This document shows, piece after piece, positions 8,471 through 18,820 of a stretch of DNA of 64,000 bases. Where the stretch lies: contig NZ_OLKL01000006.1 of assembly GCF_900291015.1 (NCBI RefSeq), positions 62,001 to 126,000 of the forward strand. Reading direction: 5' to 3'. The stretch is from Pseudomonas persica (GTDB lineage: Bacteria; Pseudomonadota; Gammaproteobacteria; Pseudomonadales; Pseudomonadaceae). The notes beneath the pieces are model-generated. The model saw only the letters and a list, made by a program, of their open reading frames with translations, did not search any database and was not told the origin of the DNA. The number at the start of each line of letters is the position of its first letter. The stretch's first letter is position 1. Made by a program: the position numbers and the translations under genes.

Positions 8471-9064
8471 ATGCTGGTCGTCTCAATCGGTGGTAGCCCC
8501 AGTCCCCGTTCACGCTCCGGCGTGCTGCTGGAGCGTTCGCGCCAGTGGCTACAGGACCGTGGCGTCGAGGTAGTGACGTTCCAGGTACGTGACTTCCCCG
8601 CCGAAGACCTGCTGCACGCCCGTTTCGACAGCCCGCAGGTGCAGCACTTCCAGCAGCTGGTGGCGCAGGCCGATGGCCTGATCGTCGCTACTCCGGTGTA
8701 CAAGGCATCGTTTGCCGGGGCGCTGAAAACCTTGCTTGACCTGCTGCCCGAACGCGCCCTGGCGCACAAGATCGTGTTGCCGATCGCCACTGGCGGCAGC
8801 ATCGCCCACATGCTGGCGGTGGATTACGCACTCAAGCCCGTGCTGTCGGCACTCAAGGCGCAGGAGACCCTGCAAGGGATCTTCGCCGACGACAGCCAGG
8901 TCGCTTACGCGCAGGGCGGCAAGCCCGCGCAGCTGGTACCGGCACTGGACGAGCGTCTGCACGACTCGCTGGAAACCTTCTACGTTGCGCTGGCCCGTCG
9001 GCCGCGCCCCGTGGTCCCCGGTGTACTGAATGAACGCCTGATCAGCGCTCGCTGGAGCATCTGA
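8471..9064 (+). CDS. ssuE: NAD(P)H-dependent FMN reductase SsuE
   Basis: This 197-residue flavodoxin-like reductase supplies reduced FMN to the monooxygenase SsuD. The N-terminal [15 protein letters not shown] is the FMN-phosphate loop of the family, and [20 protein letters not shown] is the second flavin-binding stretch. The ATG at 8471 follows AAGGAAG at 8-14 bases and gives the usual family start ([10 protein letters not shown]); a longer in-frame GTG at 8426 has no ribosome-binding site. It is the first gene of ssuEADCBF. Confidence 0.92.
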   Translation: MLVVSIGGSPSPRSRSGVLLERSRQWLQDRGVEVVTFQVRDFPAEDLLHARFDSPQVQHFQQLVAQADGLIVATPVYKASFAGALKTLLDLLPERALAHKIVLPIATGGSIAHMLAVDYALKPVLSALKAQETLQGIFADDSQVAYAQGGKPAQLVPALDERLHDSLETFYVALARRPRPVVPGVLNERLISARWSI

Positions 9065-9148
9065 CCGGCCCGACCCGCTTCACCACCTTACTCGCCCGAC
9101 AACGAGGCAAGCAGGTGCCACCCGAACCCACTCGCACAGGAGAGCGCC

Positions 9149-10114
9149 ATGCGCACAGTCTTCTTGCGTCGCGGTCTGGTCGCCCTGTTTGCGGCGGCTG
9201 TGTCCTTCGGCGCCATCACCCAAGCCCAGGCCGAGAGCCTGCGTATCGGTTACCAGAAATACGGCACCCTGGTGCTGCTCAAGGCCAAGGGCACGCTGGA
9301 AAAGCGCCTGGCCGAGCAGGGCGTGCAGGTGCAATGGACCGAGTTCCCCGGCGGCCCGCAGCTGCTTGAAGGACTGAACGTCGGCTCCATCGATTTTGGC
9401 GTCACCGGCGAAACCCCACCGGTGTTCGCCCAGGCCGCCGGTGCCGATCTGTTGTACGTCGCCTACGAGCCGCCAGCGCCGCACAGCGAGGCGATCCTGG
9501 TACCGAAGGGCTCGCCGATCCAGTCGGTCAAAGACCTCAAGGGCAAGAAAGTCGCTCTCAACAAAGGCTCCAACGTCCACTACCTGCTGGTCCGCGCCCT
9601 GGAGGACGCGGGCCTGAAGTACAGCGACATCCAGCCGGTGTACCTGCCCCCGGCCGACGCCCGTGCCGCCTTCGAGCGCGGCAGCGTGGACGCCTGGGTG
9701 ATCTGGGACCCGTACCAGGCTGCCGCCGAGAAACAGCTGCAGGCTCATACCCTGCGCGACGGCAAGGGCCTGGTCGACAACCATCAGTTCTACCTGGCCA
9801 CCCGCAACTACGCGACCCAGCACCCGGCAGTGATCAATACCCTGATTGAAGAAGTGCGCGCCGTAGGTGAATGGTCCCAGGCCAACCCTCAGCAGGTCAC
9901 TGACCAGGTCGCCCCCCTGCTCGGCCTGCCTGTGGACATCACCCTGACCTCGGTCAAGCGCCAGGGCTACGGTGCGGCAACGCTCACCCCCGAAGTGATA
10001 GCCGCGCAACAGAAGATCGCAGACGCCTTCCAGGCACTCAAGCTGATACCCAAGCCGCTGAGCATCAAGGATGTGATCTGGACCCCACCGGCCAAGGTCG
10101 CCAGCGCGCCTTGA
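9149..10114 (+). CDS. ssuA: Aliphatic sulfonate-binding protein SsuA
   Basis: This 321-residue periplasmic protein has an Arg-rich start, a hydrophobic core and an AQA|ES cleavage site near residue 27. The mature part begins SLRIGYQKYGTLVLLKAKG, typical of SsuA/TauA. VTGETPPVFAQAAGADLLYVAYEPP is the central conserved block that lines the ligand cleft. It captures alkanesulfonates for SsuBC. It lies 84 bases after ssuE and 60 before ssuD, with its own good ribosome-binding site (AGGAGAG). Confidence 0.93.
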   Translation: MRTVFLRRGLVALFAAAVSFGAITQAQAESLRIGYQKYGTLVLLKAKGTLEKRLAEQGVQVQWTEFPGGPQLLEGLNVGSIDFGVTGETPPVFAQAAGADLLYVAYEPPAPHSEAILVPKGSPIQSVKDLKGKKVALNKGSNVHYLLVRALEDAGLKYSDIQPVYLPPADARAAFERGSVDAWVIWDPYQAAAEKQLQAHTLRDGKGLVDNHQFYLATRNYATQHPAVINTLIEEVRAVGEWSQANPQQVTDQVAPLLGLPVDITLTSVKRQGYGAATLTPEVIAAQQKIADAFQALKLIPKPLSIKDVIWTPPAKVASAP

Positions 10115-10174
10115 TTGATTTGCCTGAGCCGGGGCGTCACTCCGGCTTGAGCCACCCCTGAGGAGACAACTCCA

Positions 10175-11323
10175 ATGAGCCTTAACATTTTCTGGTTCCT
10201 CCCTACCCATGGTGACGGCAAGTACCTGGGCACTTCCGAGGGCGCCCGCGCCGTCGACCACGGCTACCTGCAGCAGATCGCCCAGGCTGCCGACCGCCTC
10301 GGTTTTGGCGGGGTGCTGATCCCCACCGGACGCTCCTGCGAGGATTCCTGGCTGGTGGCAGCGTCGCTGATCCCAGTGACCGAGCGCCTGAAATTCCTGG
10401 TCGCCCTGCGCCCCGGGATCATTTCGCCGACCGTGGCGGCACGCCAAGCGGCAACCCTTGACCGCCTGTCCAATGGCCGCGCGCTGTTCAACCTGGTGAC
10501 CGGTGGCGATCCGGATGAGCTGGCTGGTGATGGCCTGCACCTTAGCCATGAAGAGCGCTATGAAGCCTCGGTAGAATTCACCCGTATCTGGCGCAGGGTG
10601 CTGGAAGGTGAAAACGTCGATTACGACGGCAAACACATTCAGGTGAAGGGCGCCAAGCTGCTCTATCCACCGATCCAGCAGCCTCGACCACCCCTGTATT
10701 TCGGTGGTTCGTCCGAAGCTGCGCAGGACCTGGCCGCCGAGCAGGTCGAGCTATACCTGACCTGGGGCGAGCCACCGGCAGCCGTTGCCGAAAAAATCGC
10801 GCAGGTGCGTGAAAAAGCTGCCGCTCAAGGCCGGGAAGTCCGCTTCGGTATCCGCCTGCATGTGATCGTGCGGGAAACCAACGAGGAAGCCTGGGCTGCT
10901 GCCGACCGCCTGATCTCGCATCTGGACGATGACACCATCGCCCGTGCCCAGGCATCGCTGGCGCGTTTCGACTCGGTGGGCCAGCAGCGCATGGCGGCCC
11001 TGCACGGCGGCAAACGCGACAACCTGGAAGTCAGCCCCAACCTCTGGGCGGGTGTCGGCCTGGTACGTGGCGGTGCCGGCACTGCACTGGTCGGCGATGG
11101 CCCGACCGTGGCTGCACGGGTCAAGGAATATGCCGAGCTGGGCATCGATACCTTCATCTTCTCCGGTTACCCGCACCTGGAAGAATCGTACCGGGTGGCC
11201 GAGCTGCTGTTCCCGCATCTGGATGTGCAACGCCCGGAGCAAGCCATGACTGGCGGTTATGTGAGCCCGTTTGGCGAAATGGTGGCCAACGACATCCTGC
11301 CCAAGTCCGTCGCGCAGAGCTGA
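10175..11323 (+). CDS. ssuD: FMNH2-dependent alkanesulfonate monooxygenase SsuD
   Basis: This 382-residue TIM-barrel enzyme of the bacterial luciferase family cleaves C1 and longer alkanesulfonates to aldehyde and sulfite with reduced FMN from SsuE. Diagnostic features are [22 protein letters not shown] at the start, the cysteine in [13 protein letters not shown] (about residue 54), the arginine-containing [27 protein letters not shown], and [19 protein letters not shown] near the end. Length and order are normal, with no sign of damage. Confidence 0.95.
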   Translation: MSLNIFWFLPTHGDGKYLGTSEGARAVDHGYLQQIAQAADRLGFGGVLIPTGRSCEDSWLVAASLIPVTERLKFLVALRPGIISPTVAARQAATLDRLSNGRALFNLVTGGDPDELAGDGLHLSHEERYEASVEFTRIWRRVLEGENVDYDGKHIQVKGAKLLYPPIQQPRPPLYFGGSSEAAQDLAAEQVELYLTWGEPPAAVAEKIAQVREKAAAQGREVRFGIRLHVIVRETNEEAWAAADRLISHLDDDTIARAQASLARFDSVGQQRMAALHGGKRDNLEVSPNLWAGVGLVRGGAGTALVGDGPTVAARVKEYAELGIDTFIFSGYPHLEESYRVAELLFPHLDVQRPEQAMTGGYVSPFGEMVANDILPKSVAQS

Positions 11324-11333
11324 GGGCCAGGCC

Positions 11334-12131
11334 ATGACTCGTGCAACTTTCAACAACCTGGCCCAGCGCCTGGCGCCGTGGGCGCTGCCGGTACTGCTGC
11401 TGGCGGTCTGGCAGCTGGCGGTCAGCGCTGGCTGGTTGTCGACGCGCATCCTGCCGGCGCCCAGCGCCGTGGTCAGCGCCGGCATCGAGCTGGTGCGCAG
11501 TGGCGAGATCTGGACTCACCTGGCCATCAGTGGCTGGCGTGCCGGGCTGGGCTTTGTCATCGGTGGCAGCATCGGCCTGGTGCTGGGCTTCATCACCGGC
11601 CTGTCGAACTGGGGCGAACGCCTGCTCGACAGCTCGGTGCAGATGATCCGCAACGTGCCACACCTGGCGCTGATCCCGCTGGTGATCCTGTGGTTCGGTA
11701 TCGACGAGTCGGCAAAGATCTTCCTGGTCGCGCTGGGCACGTTGTTTCCGATCTACCTGAACACCTACCACGGCATCCGCAACGTCGACCCGGCGCTGGT
11801 GGAGATGGCGCGCAGCTATGGCCTGTCCGGCTTCAGCCTGTTCCGCCAGGTGATCCTGCCCGGGGCGCTGCCTTCGATCCTGGTCGGTGTGCGTTTTGCC
11901 CTGGGCTTCATGTGGCTGACCCTGATCGTTGCCGAAACCATCTCGGCCAACGCCGGCATTGGTTACCTGGCAATGAACGCCCGCGAATTCCTGCAGACCG
12001 ACGTGGTGGTGCTGGCCATCGTCCTGTATGCCGTGCTCGGCAAGCTTGCCGACCTCGCCGCCCGCGGCCTGGAACGTGTGTGGCTGCGCTGGCACCCGGC
12101 CTATCAAGTGGCCAGGAAGGAGGGCGCATGA
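11334..12131 (+). CDS. ssuC: Aliphatic sulfonate ABC transporter permease SsuC
   Basis: This 265-residue inner-membrane permease has about six hydrophobic segments and the EAA loop [29 protein letters not shown] around residues 155-185. The ATG at 11334, 10 bases after the ssuD stop, was preferred over an upstream in-frame ATG that overlaps ssuD, because [19 protein letters not shown] is the usual start. Its stop overlaps the ssuB start (ATGA at 12128-12131). Confidence 0.92.
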   Translation: MTRATFNNLAQRLAPWALPVLLLAVWQLAVSAGWLSTRILPAPSAVVSAGIELVRSGEIWTHLAISGWRAGLGFVIGGSIGLVLGFITGLSNWGERLLDSSVQMIRNVPHLALIPLVILWFGIDESAKIFLVALGTLFPIYLNTYHGIRNVDPALVEMARSYGLSGFSLFRQVILPGALPSILVGVRFALGFMWLTLIVAETISANAGIGYLAMNAREFLQTDVVVLAIVLYAVLGKLADLAARGLERVWLRWHPAYQVARKEGA

Positions 12132-12940
12132 GCGTACTCAAGGAGCAGCCGCCACGCCTGCTGCGTGGTATCCCGCTGGCTTCCAGCGGCCTGCGCAAGA
12201 CCTTTGGTCAGCGCGAAGTGCTCAAGGGCATCGAACTGCATATTCCGGCCGGCCAGTTCGTCGCCATCGTCGGCCGCAGCGGCTGCGGCAAGAGTACCTT
12301 GTTGCGCTTGCTGGCCGGCCTCGACCAGCCCACTGCAGGCCAGTTGCTGGCCGGTGCCGCGCCGCTGGAACAGGCCCGCGAAGAGACCCGCCTGATGTTC
12401 CAGGACGCGCGCCTGCTGCCGTGGAGGAAAGTAATCGACAACGTTGGCCTGGGCCTGTCTGGCGACTGGCGCCCGCGTGCGCTGGAAGCGTTGGAGTCAG
12501 TTGGCCTGGCCGACCGCGCCAATGAATGGCCGGCAGCGCTCTCGGGTGGCCAGAAGCAGCGTGTGGCCCTGGCCCGGGCGCTGATTCACCAGCCACGCCT
12601 GCTGCTGCTGGACGAGCCGCTCGGTGCACTGGATGCATTGACCCGTATCGAGATGCAGCAACTGATCGAACGCCTGTGGCGTCAGCACGGTTTCACCGTG
12701 TTGCTGGTTACCCACGATGTCAGCGAGGCAGTCGCCGTGGCTGACCGGGTGATCCTGATCGAGGACGGCGAGGTCGGGCTCGACCTCACTGTCGACCTGG
12801 CACGGCCTCGGGCGCGTGGTTCGCACCGCCTGGCCGCGCTGGAAAGCGAAGTGCTCAACCGTGTTCTGTCGGCCCCGGGCGTTGCGCCCGAGCCGGATCC
12901 TGTAGCCCCGCTGCCCACGCAGCTGCGGTGGGCGCACTGA
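12128..12940 (+). CDS. ssuB: Aliphatic sulfonate ABC transporter ATPase SsuB
   Basis: This 270-residue ATPase has Walker [10 protein letters not shown] at residues 49-57, Q-loop [10 protein letters not shown], signature LSGGQKQR and Walker [13 protein letters not shown]. The Pro/Ala-rich C-terminal tail is variable in the family. Its ATG lies within the ssuC stop region (4-base overlap), which couples transporter subunit synthesis. Confidence 0.93.
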   Translation: MSVLKEQPPRLLRGIPLASSGLRKTFGQREVLKGIELHIPAGQFVAIVGRSGCGKSTLLRLLAGLDQPTAGQLLAGAAPLEQAREETRLMFQDARLLPWRKVIDNVGLGLSGDWRPRALEALESVGLADRANEWPAALSGGQKQRVALARALIHQPRLLLLDEPLGALDALTRIEMQQLIERLWRQHGFTVLLVTHDVSEAVAVADRVILIEDGEVGLDLTVDLARPRARGSHRLAALESEVLNRVLSAPGVAPEPDPVAPLPTQLRWAH

Positions 12941-12984
12941 ATGACTCACTCACCAGACTGAAGCCAAAGAGAAGGAAGCCAATC

Positions 12985-13200
12985 ATGACCATCAAAGCCA
13001 TCAACGTTCGCAACCAGTTCAAAGGCACCGTGAAAGAAATCCTCGAAGGGCCGGTACTGTCGGAAATCGACGTGCAGACTGCCTCGGGCATCGTCACTTC
13101 GGTCATCACTACCCGCTCCGTGCGTGAGCTGGAGCTGCAGGTGGGCAGTGAGGTGATTGCCTTTGTCAAATCGACTGAAGTGTCTATCGCCAAGCTGTAA
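12985..13200 (+). CDS. ssuF: Molybdopterin-binding (Mop/TOBE) protein SsuF
   Basis: This 71-residue single TOBE/Mop domain (INVRNQFKGTVKEILEGPVLSEIDV, then SVRELELQVGSEVIAFVKSTEV) is the small protein known at the end of the P. putida ssu operon. It is needed there for growth on sulfonates and sulfate esters, although its mechanism is unclear. The ATG follows GAAGGAAG at a good distance, 44 bases after ssuB. A hairpin follows the stop. Confidence 0.9.
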   Translation: MTIKAINVRNQFKGTVKEILEGPVLSEIDVQTASGIVTSVITTRSVRELELQVGSEVIAFVKSTEVSIAKL

Positions 13201-13203
13201 GCG

Positions 13204-13240
13204 GTCACCACCTGGGTTGGCTGCCAGCCCAGGTGGTGAC
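13204..13240. terminator. Hairpin between ssuF and the convergent toxin-like gene
   Basis: GTCACCACCTGGG and CCCAGGTGGTGAC form a perfect 13-bp stem between the 3' ends of two convergent genes. There is no T-run on either side, so it may be a processing or stabilising hairpin rather than a classical terminator. Confidence 0.6.
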
Positions 13241-13246
13241 ACAGGA

Positions 13247-16200
13247 TCAACTGGCCGGCCGCAGGTTTTCAAATAGCTTGCTAGCTTGCGTCTCGGTCAT
13301 GCTGCCCCGCCAGGCGCCTTCGCCCAGGTCGCGTTCGCGCGCCAGTTTCAGGTGGCCTGCCTCCAGCCGTGTAAAGCCGTGTGCCGGTTTCTGCCGGAAG
13401 TGGAAGTGCGCATACCACAATACTTGCCGGGTAACCCGATCGAGGATGCGATATTCCTCCAGATACTCGACGGGCTTGCCCTTGCGGTCCAGCTTGGGGG
13501 GCAAGGTACGCGACCAGGCAATTTCCACTTCTTGCTGCTCAACCAGGTATTCCAGGTAACCCACGGTCGGCTTGCTGGTCGCTTTGGTCTGGGCGGTGCG
13601 CAACTGGCGGCCCAGTGCCTCCATTTGCTCGGCGGCGGTTGCCAGCCTTTGTGTCAAGGCGGTTTGCTCAGCAGTCATGGTGTTGCCCGCTTTCTGGCGA
13701 ATCCTGTCGGCGATGAAGCGCAGTTGCTGCGCGTGTCCCTGGGCGATGTCTTGCAGATCAACAGGCAACGCTTGCGGTATCTGGTACTGGCGCAGCCTGG
13801 CCTGTTGCCGTGGGACATCCTCCAGACGCGCAGTGGCAGTTTTCACCAGGCTAGACATCGACTGCGTAGGCGCCGTGGGTACTGGCGCGGATATTTGCCA
13901 ATGACCTGCCTCGTTCCTGGCATAGACGGTATGGGGCTGATCGGAATGCGGCTGGTTGATGCGCATGCGTGTCTGCCCGTGCTCCACGAACTCGTTGCCG
14001 ATCCGCGGCCCGTCCGCGGTTTCGAACAAGCGCGGTCGGCTAGCGCCACGACCGGGTTTGCTGGCAGTGCGTTGCCGGGCCGTGTTGATCTTGCCGAGGG
14101 TGTTCTCGATTTCATCGATCAACTGGCGCAACAGTTGGCGCAAAGCCTGGGTTTCAGTAGCTGACAGTAGCTCCTCGAAGTTGTCTTGCCATGCCGTGAC
14201 ATGGCTCAGAAAGCGCTGATAGTGGCTTTGCGCATTGCTCAGGAAGCTGCGTTCCTGGGTTCTGCCAAGGCTGGCGTTCGGCATCTGCAGGTGACTGTAG
14301 AGGACGTTGCGCAACGCAGTACCTTGTTCATTGAAATGCACCAGGAATGCGCCCAATTGCGGATGCTCGACAGCGCTAGCATCGAACAGCGTCGACGAGA
14401 GGATGGATGCTCGAACGAGTTGTGCATTGGTCACGTCAAGCGTCATGCCCGTACCTTCAACCTTCCTCAGGTAATCGGTCAGTGCCCTGCCCTGCAAGAC
14501 ATTGCGCCTGGCGTTATGGCGAATAGCCAAGCGCTCTACTTCCAGCAAGGTAGCAATCATTTCCCTGTTTGCCTTCAGCGAGTCCTGTGTCAGGCGCATT
14601 ACCAATGCGGCGGGGGCTGTGGGCCCGGGCAGAGCCTGGATTGCATTCACTGCCAGCCTTACCTCATTCGTAGCCATGACGAGACGGTCGGAAATCAGCT
14701 GCATATCGAGAACGCTCATTTCGCTGATGTTTTCCTCACACAGTGAGACGAACCTGGTGTAGTCCGCCCTGCTCAAGGTCGCCCGGTGTTCCCTGAGGCG
14801 GGCAATGCTGCGCGAGTTGAATTCGATATTCTGGTTGAGCTCATCACTCAGTTGATTGCGTGCGCTGACGATTGCTGCCTTGTGCGCATCGGTCAGTGGT
14901 ACTTCGGCGGCCTGTCGTTTGGTTGTGTTGTAAGCCGTCTGTTTGGAGCGCATGCGTAGGACGATGCGTTTGAGTTCGTCGTTTATGTCGTGTGCGAGCG
15001 CCATACCGGTCAACCTTGGCGGTTGTCGGCGAAGCGCCATGCGCCAGTAGGCTACGCCATGGTTGTAGAGGGTAGTGAGCGCGCCACCGCCACCAGCCAG
15101 GCCGTTGTCGACCAGCAGACCGCTCAGCCTGCCAGGGGTATCCCATATGCCCTGATCATTCAGGCGCACTGCTTGACGGTAGGAGCGGGTGCCCTGGGGT
15201 TTGAGCCTCCAGCTAGCGTTTGTCGGATCCCACTCGACGGCGTGCCATACGTTGTTACGCGCAATGTATTGTTGCCGGGTTGCTACGTGCTCGAATACCC
15301 CCACGCCTTGCGGGTGCGTGGAGCGCACCATCGGGCCTGTTGGCAACTCCACTTCATAACCGGCAAACGGGCTGGGGCGCATTTTGCGAATACTGGCCAC
15401 AGGCCGAAGGGTGCCTCCGCTCTGGCGTTGCCGGGTCAACTGGCGTGCCGTCGTCGCAGGCCCGGCGGGGATGGCAGCCAGCGGCGCTAGGGTGAGAACG
15501 GCATCATTCAATGATTGCAGCAGGCTGGTCAGGTGTTGGAGGCCCTCTTCCACATTGCTTGCTTCGAAGGCCCTGACGGCGGCGTTCGCCGCCTGCCAGC
15601 CATCGTAAAGCGCGATCGCCGTGGCCACGCCTGGCAAGAAGCAAAGCGCCAGTTTCAGCCCCATGAAGAAATGATGGTCGAAGGTGTCGGCGGCCGTTAG
15701 CGCCAGGTCGGCCTGACTGCGTGAGGTGGCGCGGTGCTTGCGGATTCGCTCGCCCATGTCCAGGTGAGACTCATGCGCCGACAAGGATTCGGAGCGCGCC
15801 GAACCGATCCCGATGAAGCCGCTGAAGTTCTTTTGCTGGGCAGTCTTGATGTAGCTTGCATGGCGGTCCGGGTCGCCAGACTGGGACCGGGCAGCCAGAA
15901 AACGGGCCATCTTGTCGTCCAGCGCCATGCGTTGCAGGGCTCGGCAGGCCTCGGAGGGGCTGGCGTACTGGCTGATGACCTTGCCATTGGGTGCATCCGG
16001 AATATACAGCAGCACGGGCCCCGTCGAGCCCTTTATGACATGGATGGCTGAAAGCCCCACGCTGTCGCTTGAGCCGTCTGCTGCCTCACCAGGTCTAAGT
16101 ATCACCGGATGATAGGCTATCGTTCTGGCTGTTACCGTATCGGCCTGTTTCTGGCAGAACTGTTCCAGCAGGCGCTGGCCATCGGCGTCAAGGCTGGTCG

Positions 16201-18733
16201 GGCGGGAAAGCACCAGCAATCGCAGGCGGTGTTGGAAAGGGAGACGGAGGGTTTCCTGGCGCCATTGCACCTGCCAGGACGACTCCTGCTCGAATCCCTG
16301 GTACGCACTGATGATGCGTTTTTCATAGCTGCCCGCCATGTCCATTTGTTCGATCAGCTTGGCAATGTAGGCCGGGGTAATCGTTTTTTGCAGTAACGGG
16401 TTGCTGGCCGGCTCGAACTTGATCCTGGCGTTGCCCAGTCGCAGGCGCCGTTCATCATCGAGCGCCCACAGCATGAATGACTCCAGGGCAACGTCACTGC
16501 GCGCCTCGCTGAATACTGCTACCTCTCTTGATCCGGCGCCACCGATTGCCGATTGACCAGTCACAATCCTTTTCAGGGTGACGCTGTCGGCGATGTCGAG
16601 GGTAATTTGCGGTATTTGCCGCAGGTTGAATTCGCTGCGCAGGTGTTGCTGCAGTTTCACCCGGGCGAATTGCTGGCGCGGTGGCAGGCTCCGTCTGAGC
16701 AACTCGCCAGAGGCATGTAGAGAGCGCTCCAGCGAGCTTATGTGGGTGGCCAGTTCGGTCAGCTGTTGCGTGCCAAGGTGCCGCAATGGTGTCAGTTGCG
16801 TCTGGATATAGCTGCTGCGGTTCTGTTCCGCGAACCGCGCCAGAGCCTGCGCCCTGGCGCGGTTTTCACTTATGCACAGGCGCTGTCTGCATTGCTCCCT
16901 TGTAGCGTTGGCGGGGAGCGCGTTGATGACAGTCTGCACGCAATGCTGCATGAAGTGCCTAAGAACAGGAAGGTACTTGAGGGTTATCGTTGGCGAGTTG
17001 GCCAGCACCGCGAAAAGCCGTGAGGTGTCGGTTGGCAGGGCAGACTCGAGCAGTGCGTCCGGCCATGCGCCGTGGAGGGTAGCCAGCAGGCGTCTGTTGA
17101 GCTCGGTCTCATTCTCGAATGCCATCAGGCCGCCGCGCTGGCCAGGCCGGTAGAGCAGCACCGTATCATCCTGGGCGACGTCATCGTCTTCGGGGATGGC
17201 ACGGAATGTCATGTAGCCACACAGCTGCCAGGTATGGTCGCCAGCAACCAGTTCCAGCGCGCTGACCTGCACCTGGCGTTGCAGACTCGGTACAGGCCTG
17301 TCGACGAGCTGTTCGATCCAGTCCAGATGGGATGCTGACAGGTTGCCTAACGTATTCTGCAGACGTGCTTCTTTCAGCAGGGCCTGGCACAACCCCTGGC
17401 TGATCTGTTCTGCCCGGCTCAGTTCACCGCTGTTTGCCTGCAGGTCGTTGCGCGTCACCGGCTCGGGCAGCGTTAACAGGAAGGTGTCCAGCGAATCCTG
17501 CAGCAGGTCCAGGGCGGCTTGGCGTTCACGCAATAGCGTTACCTTGGCCGAAGTGGGTGCTACTTCGCCATCCAGATACTGTTCCAGCAGTGCTGCCTGG
17601 TGCTCGATATGCTGATTGCGCCAGCCTATCGGCGTGTACTCCTCCAGGCAGGCAAAGTGAACCTCTTCGTCCGCCAGTGCGAGGTCGGCCGCGATCACCT
17701 CGTCGATAGTGGCTTCGACCGTGGGGGACAGGGACGCCCGCACGATCGTGTTGCGCTTGGCCTCCCAGATCTGTAAATCAGTCCAGTCCAGGGGGCTGGT
17801 TTCGCTGTGCTTGCTGGCCTGTAGTAGATAATGGTCGGAAACCGCCTGGAACTGCAGCAGATATTCCGCTATTTGCGTGCTGAAGCCATCCTCATGAATC
17901 CTCGTGACGATAACGTCGTCGCGTGTGCCGGCGGAAATTGGCGACCTGGGGTCCGACCAAAACATGAAGCGATTCAGGAAGATCCAGTCGCGCATGTTTT
18001 CAAGGCTAGCGAACGCCAGGACTGTGTTCTGTACGCTCGGCAGGTAAATTAGCCAGCGTGTGTCGCTGGCTTGCGGGCCGATCAACAGTGCTGCCGTGCT
18101 GGTAAGCCGGCGTCCGGTTGGAAGGCGCCATTCCACGTGTGCATGGGGCGGTTCGGGCTGTTTACCTTGCTGCCAGCTTTTGCTGTCCAGCTCGCCGATA
18201 CCGAACGCAATATCCAGGCTGCTGGAGAAATGTTGACGCAGCAGGTTGCTTGCGTGTTTTTGCCGCGACACGGCAGTGCCCGGCATTCGCCCCTTCCAGT
18301 AGTCGCTGTCAGCGCGCAGTTTCGCTGCGTTCACAATCGGTGTGAGGTTGTATGTCCAGTCTGCGGCAGTCCATTTGGCCTGTGCCGCTGAGTGGTCGAA
18401 ACCCCATGTGGACCAATCGGCAAAGGGGTTGGCGAACACTGGGCCAGCCAGTAGGCGAGCAGCGAAGGTCAGCATGGTCACTTGGTGTTCGCCATAGAGC
18501 AGGCCACACTCGGTGGGGTCTACCTGCAGGTGAGCTTGCAACGCGTTATGCACGGTTTGACGCAATTCCGGGGCTTGGCTGAAAAGGCTGCGCAGTTGCT
18601 CGGCACAACTTTTCTGCGTTTGCCGGGCGGCCACGAGGAGATTGCTTTTGCCGGCCAACTGATGGCCGATGGTGGCTGTGTTGGCGCGAGGTAACGCCTT
18701 GACGATGTCGGGGCTGCGTTCTGATGTTGGCAT
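13247..18733 (-). CDS. Giant dermonecrotic-toxin-like protein (DUF6543 type)
   Basis: This protein of about 1828 residues has no signal peptide. The architecture resembles the large Pseudomonas proteins annotated as dermonecrotic toxin / DUF6543. It has a long helical N-terminal half with repeated TLRERQAALDLLQDSL-like helices and FMLWALDDERRLRLGNARI around residue 740. A single hydrophobic patch follows (LKLALCFLPGVATAIALYDGW, about residues 1025-1045) with LLQSLNDAVLTLAPLAAIP after it. The C-terminal helical region includes EYRILDRVTRQVLWYAHFHF. The ATG at 18733 was taken; a TTG lies two codons upstream. It is convergent with ssuF and 88 bases downstream of a TetR gene on the same strand. 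Toxic activity and target are inferred from the family only; no catalytic motif is identified. Confidence 0.7.
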   Translation of the reverse strand: MPTSERSPDIVKALPRANTATIGHQLAGKSNLLVAARQTQKSCAEQLRSLFSQAPELRQTVHNALQAHLQVDPTECGLLYGEHQVTMLTFAARLLAGPVFANPFADWSTWGFDHSAAQAKWTAADWTYNLTPIVNAAKLRADSDYWKGRMPGTAVSRQKHASNLLRQHFSSSLDIAFGIGELDSKSWQQGKQPEPPHAHVEWRLPTGRRLTSTAALLIGPQASDTRWLIYLPSVQNTVLAFASLENMRDWIFLNRFMFWSDPRSPISAGTRDDVIVTRIHEDGFSTQIAEYLLQFQAVSDHYLLQASKHSETSPLDWTDLQIWEAKRNTIVRASLSPTVEATIDEVIAADLALADEEVHFACLEEYTPIGWRNQHIEHQAALLEQYLDGEVAPTSAKVTLLRERQAALDLLQDSLDTFLLTLPEPVTRNDLQANSGELSRAEQISQGLCQALLKEARLQNTLGNLSASHLDWIEQLVDRPVPSLQRQVQVSALELVAGDHTWQLCGYMTFRAIPEDDDVAQDDTVLLYRPGQRGGLMAFENETELNRRLLATLHGAWPDALLESALPTDTSRLFAVLANSPTITLKYLPVLRHFMQHCVQTVINALPANATREQCRQRLCISENRARAQALARFAEQNRSSYIQTQLTPLRHLGTQQLTELATHISSLERSLHASGELLRRSLPPRQQFARVKLQQHLRSEFNLRQIPQITLDIADSVTLKRIVTGQSAIGGAGSREVAVFSEARSDVALESFMLWALDDERRLRLGNARIKFEPASNPLLQKTITPAYIAKLIEQMDMAGSYEKRIISAYQGFEQESSWQVQWRQETLRLPFQHRLRLLVLSRPTSLDADGQRLLEQFCQKQADTVTARTIAYHPVILRPGEAADGSSDSVGLSAIHVIKGSTGPVLLYIPDAPNGKVISQYASPSEACRALQRMALDDKMARFLAARSQSGDPDRHASYIKTAQQKNFSGFIGIGSARSESLSAHESHLDMGERIRKHRATSRSQADLALTAADTFDHHFFMGLKLALCFLPGVATAIALYDGWQAANAAVRAFEASNVEEGLQHLTSLLQSLNDAVLTLAPLAAIPAGPATTARQLTRQRQSGGTLRPVASIRKMRPSPFAGYEVELPTGPMVRSTHPQGVGVFEHVATRQQYIARNNVWHAVEWDPTNASWRLKPQGTRSYRQAVRLNDQGIWDTPGRLSGLLVDNGLAGGGGALTTLYNHGVAYWRMALRRQPPRLTGMALAHDINDELKRIVLRMRSKQTAYNTTKRQAAEVPLTDAHKAAIVSARNQLSDELNQNIEFNSRSIARLREHRATLSRADYTRFVSLCEENISEMSVLDMQLISDRLVMATNEVRLAVNAIQALPGPTAPAALVMRLTQDSLKANREMIATLLEVERLAIRHNARRNVLQGRALTDYLRKVEGTGMTLDVTNAQLVRASILSSTLFDASAVEHPQLGAFLVHFNEQGTALRNVLYSHLQMPNASLGRTQERSFLSNAQSHYQRFLSHVTAWQDNFEELLSATETQALRQLLRQLIDEIENTLGKINTARQRTASKPGRGASRPRLFETADGPRIGNEFVEHGQTRMRINQPHSDQPHTVYARNEAGHWQISAPVPTAPTQSMSSLVKTATARLEDVPRQQARLRQYQIPQALPVDLQDIAQGHAQQLRFIADRIRQKAGNTMTAEQTALTQRLATAAEQMEALGRQLRTAQTKATSKPTVGYLEYLVEQQEVEIAWSRTLPPKLDRKGKPVEYLEEYRILDRVTRQVLWYAHFHFRQKPAHGFTRLEAGHLKLARERDLGEGAWRGSMTETQASKLFENLRPAS

Positions 18734-18820
18734 GAACAATGATCTCTATGAGGATGCGCGTGCGCTGAGAGCTCATTGAATCGATCGTTGCGGGCTGCCG
18801 GGCAGTAGATGTATATCGGC

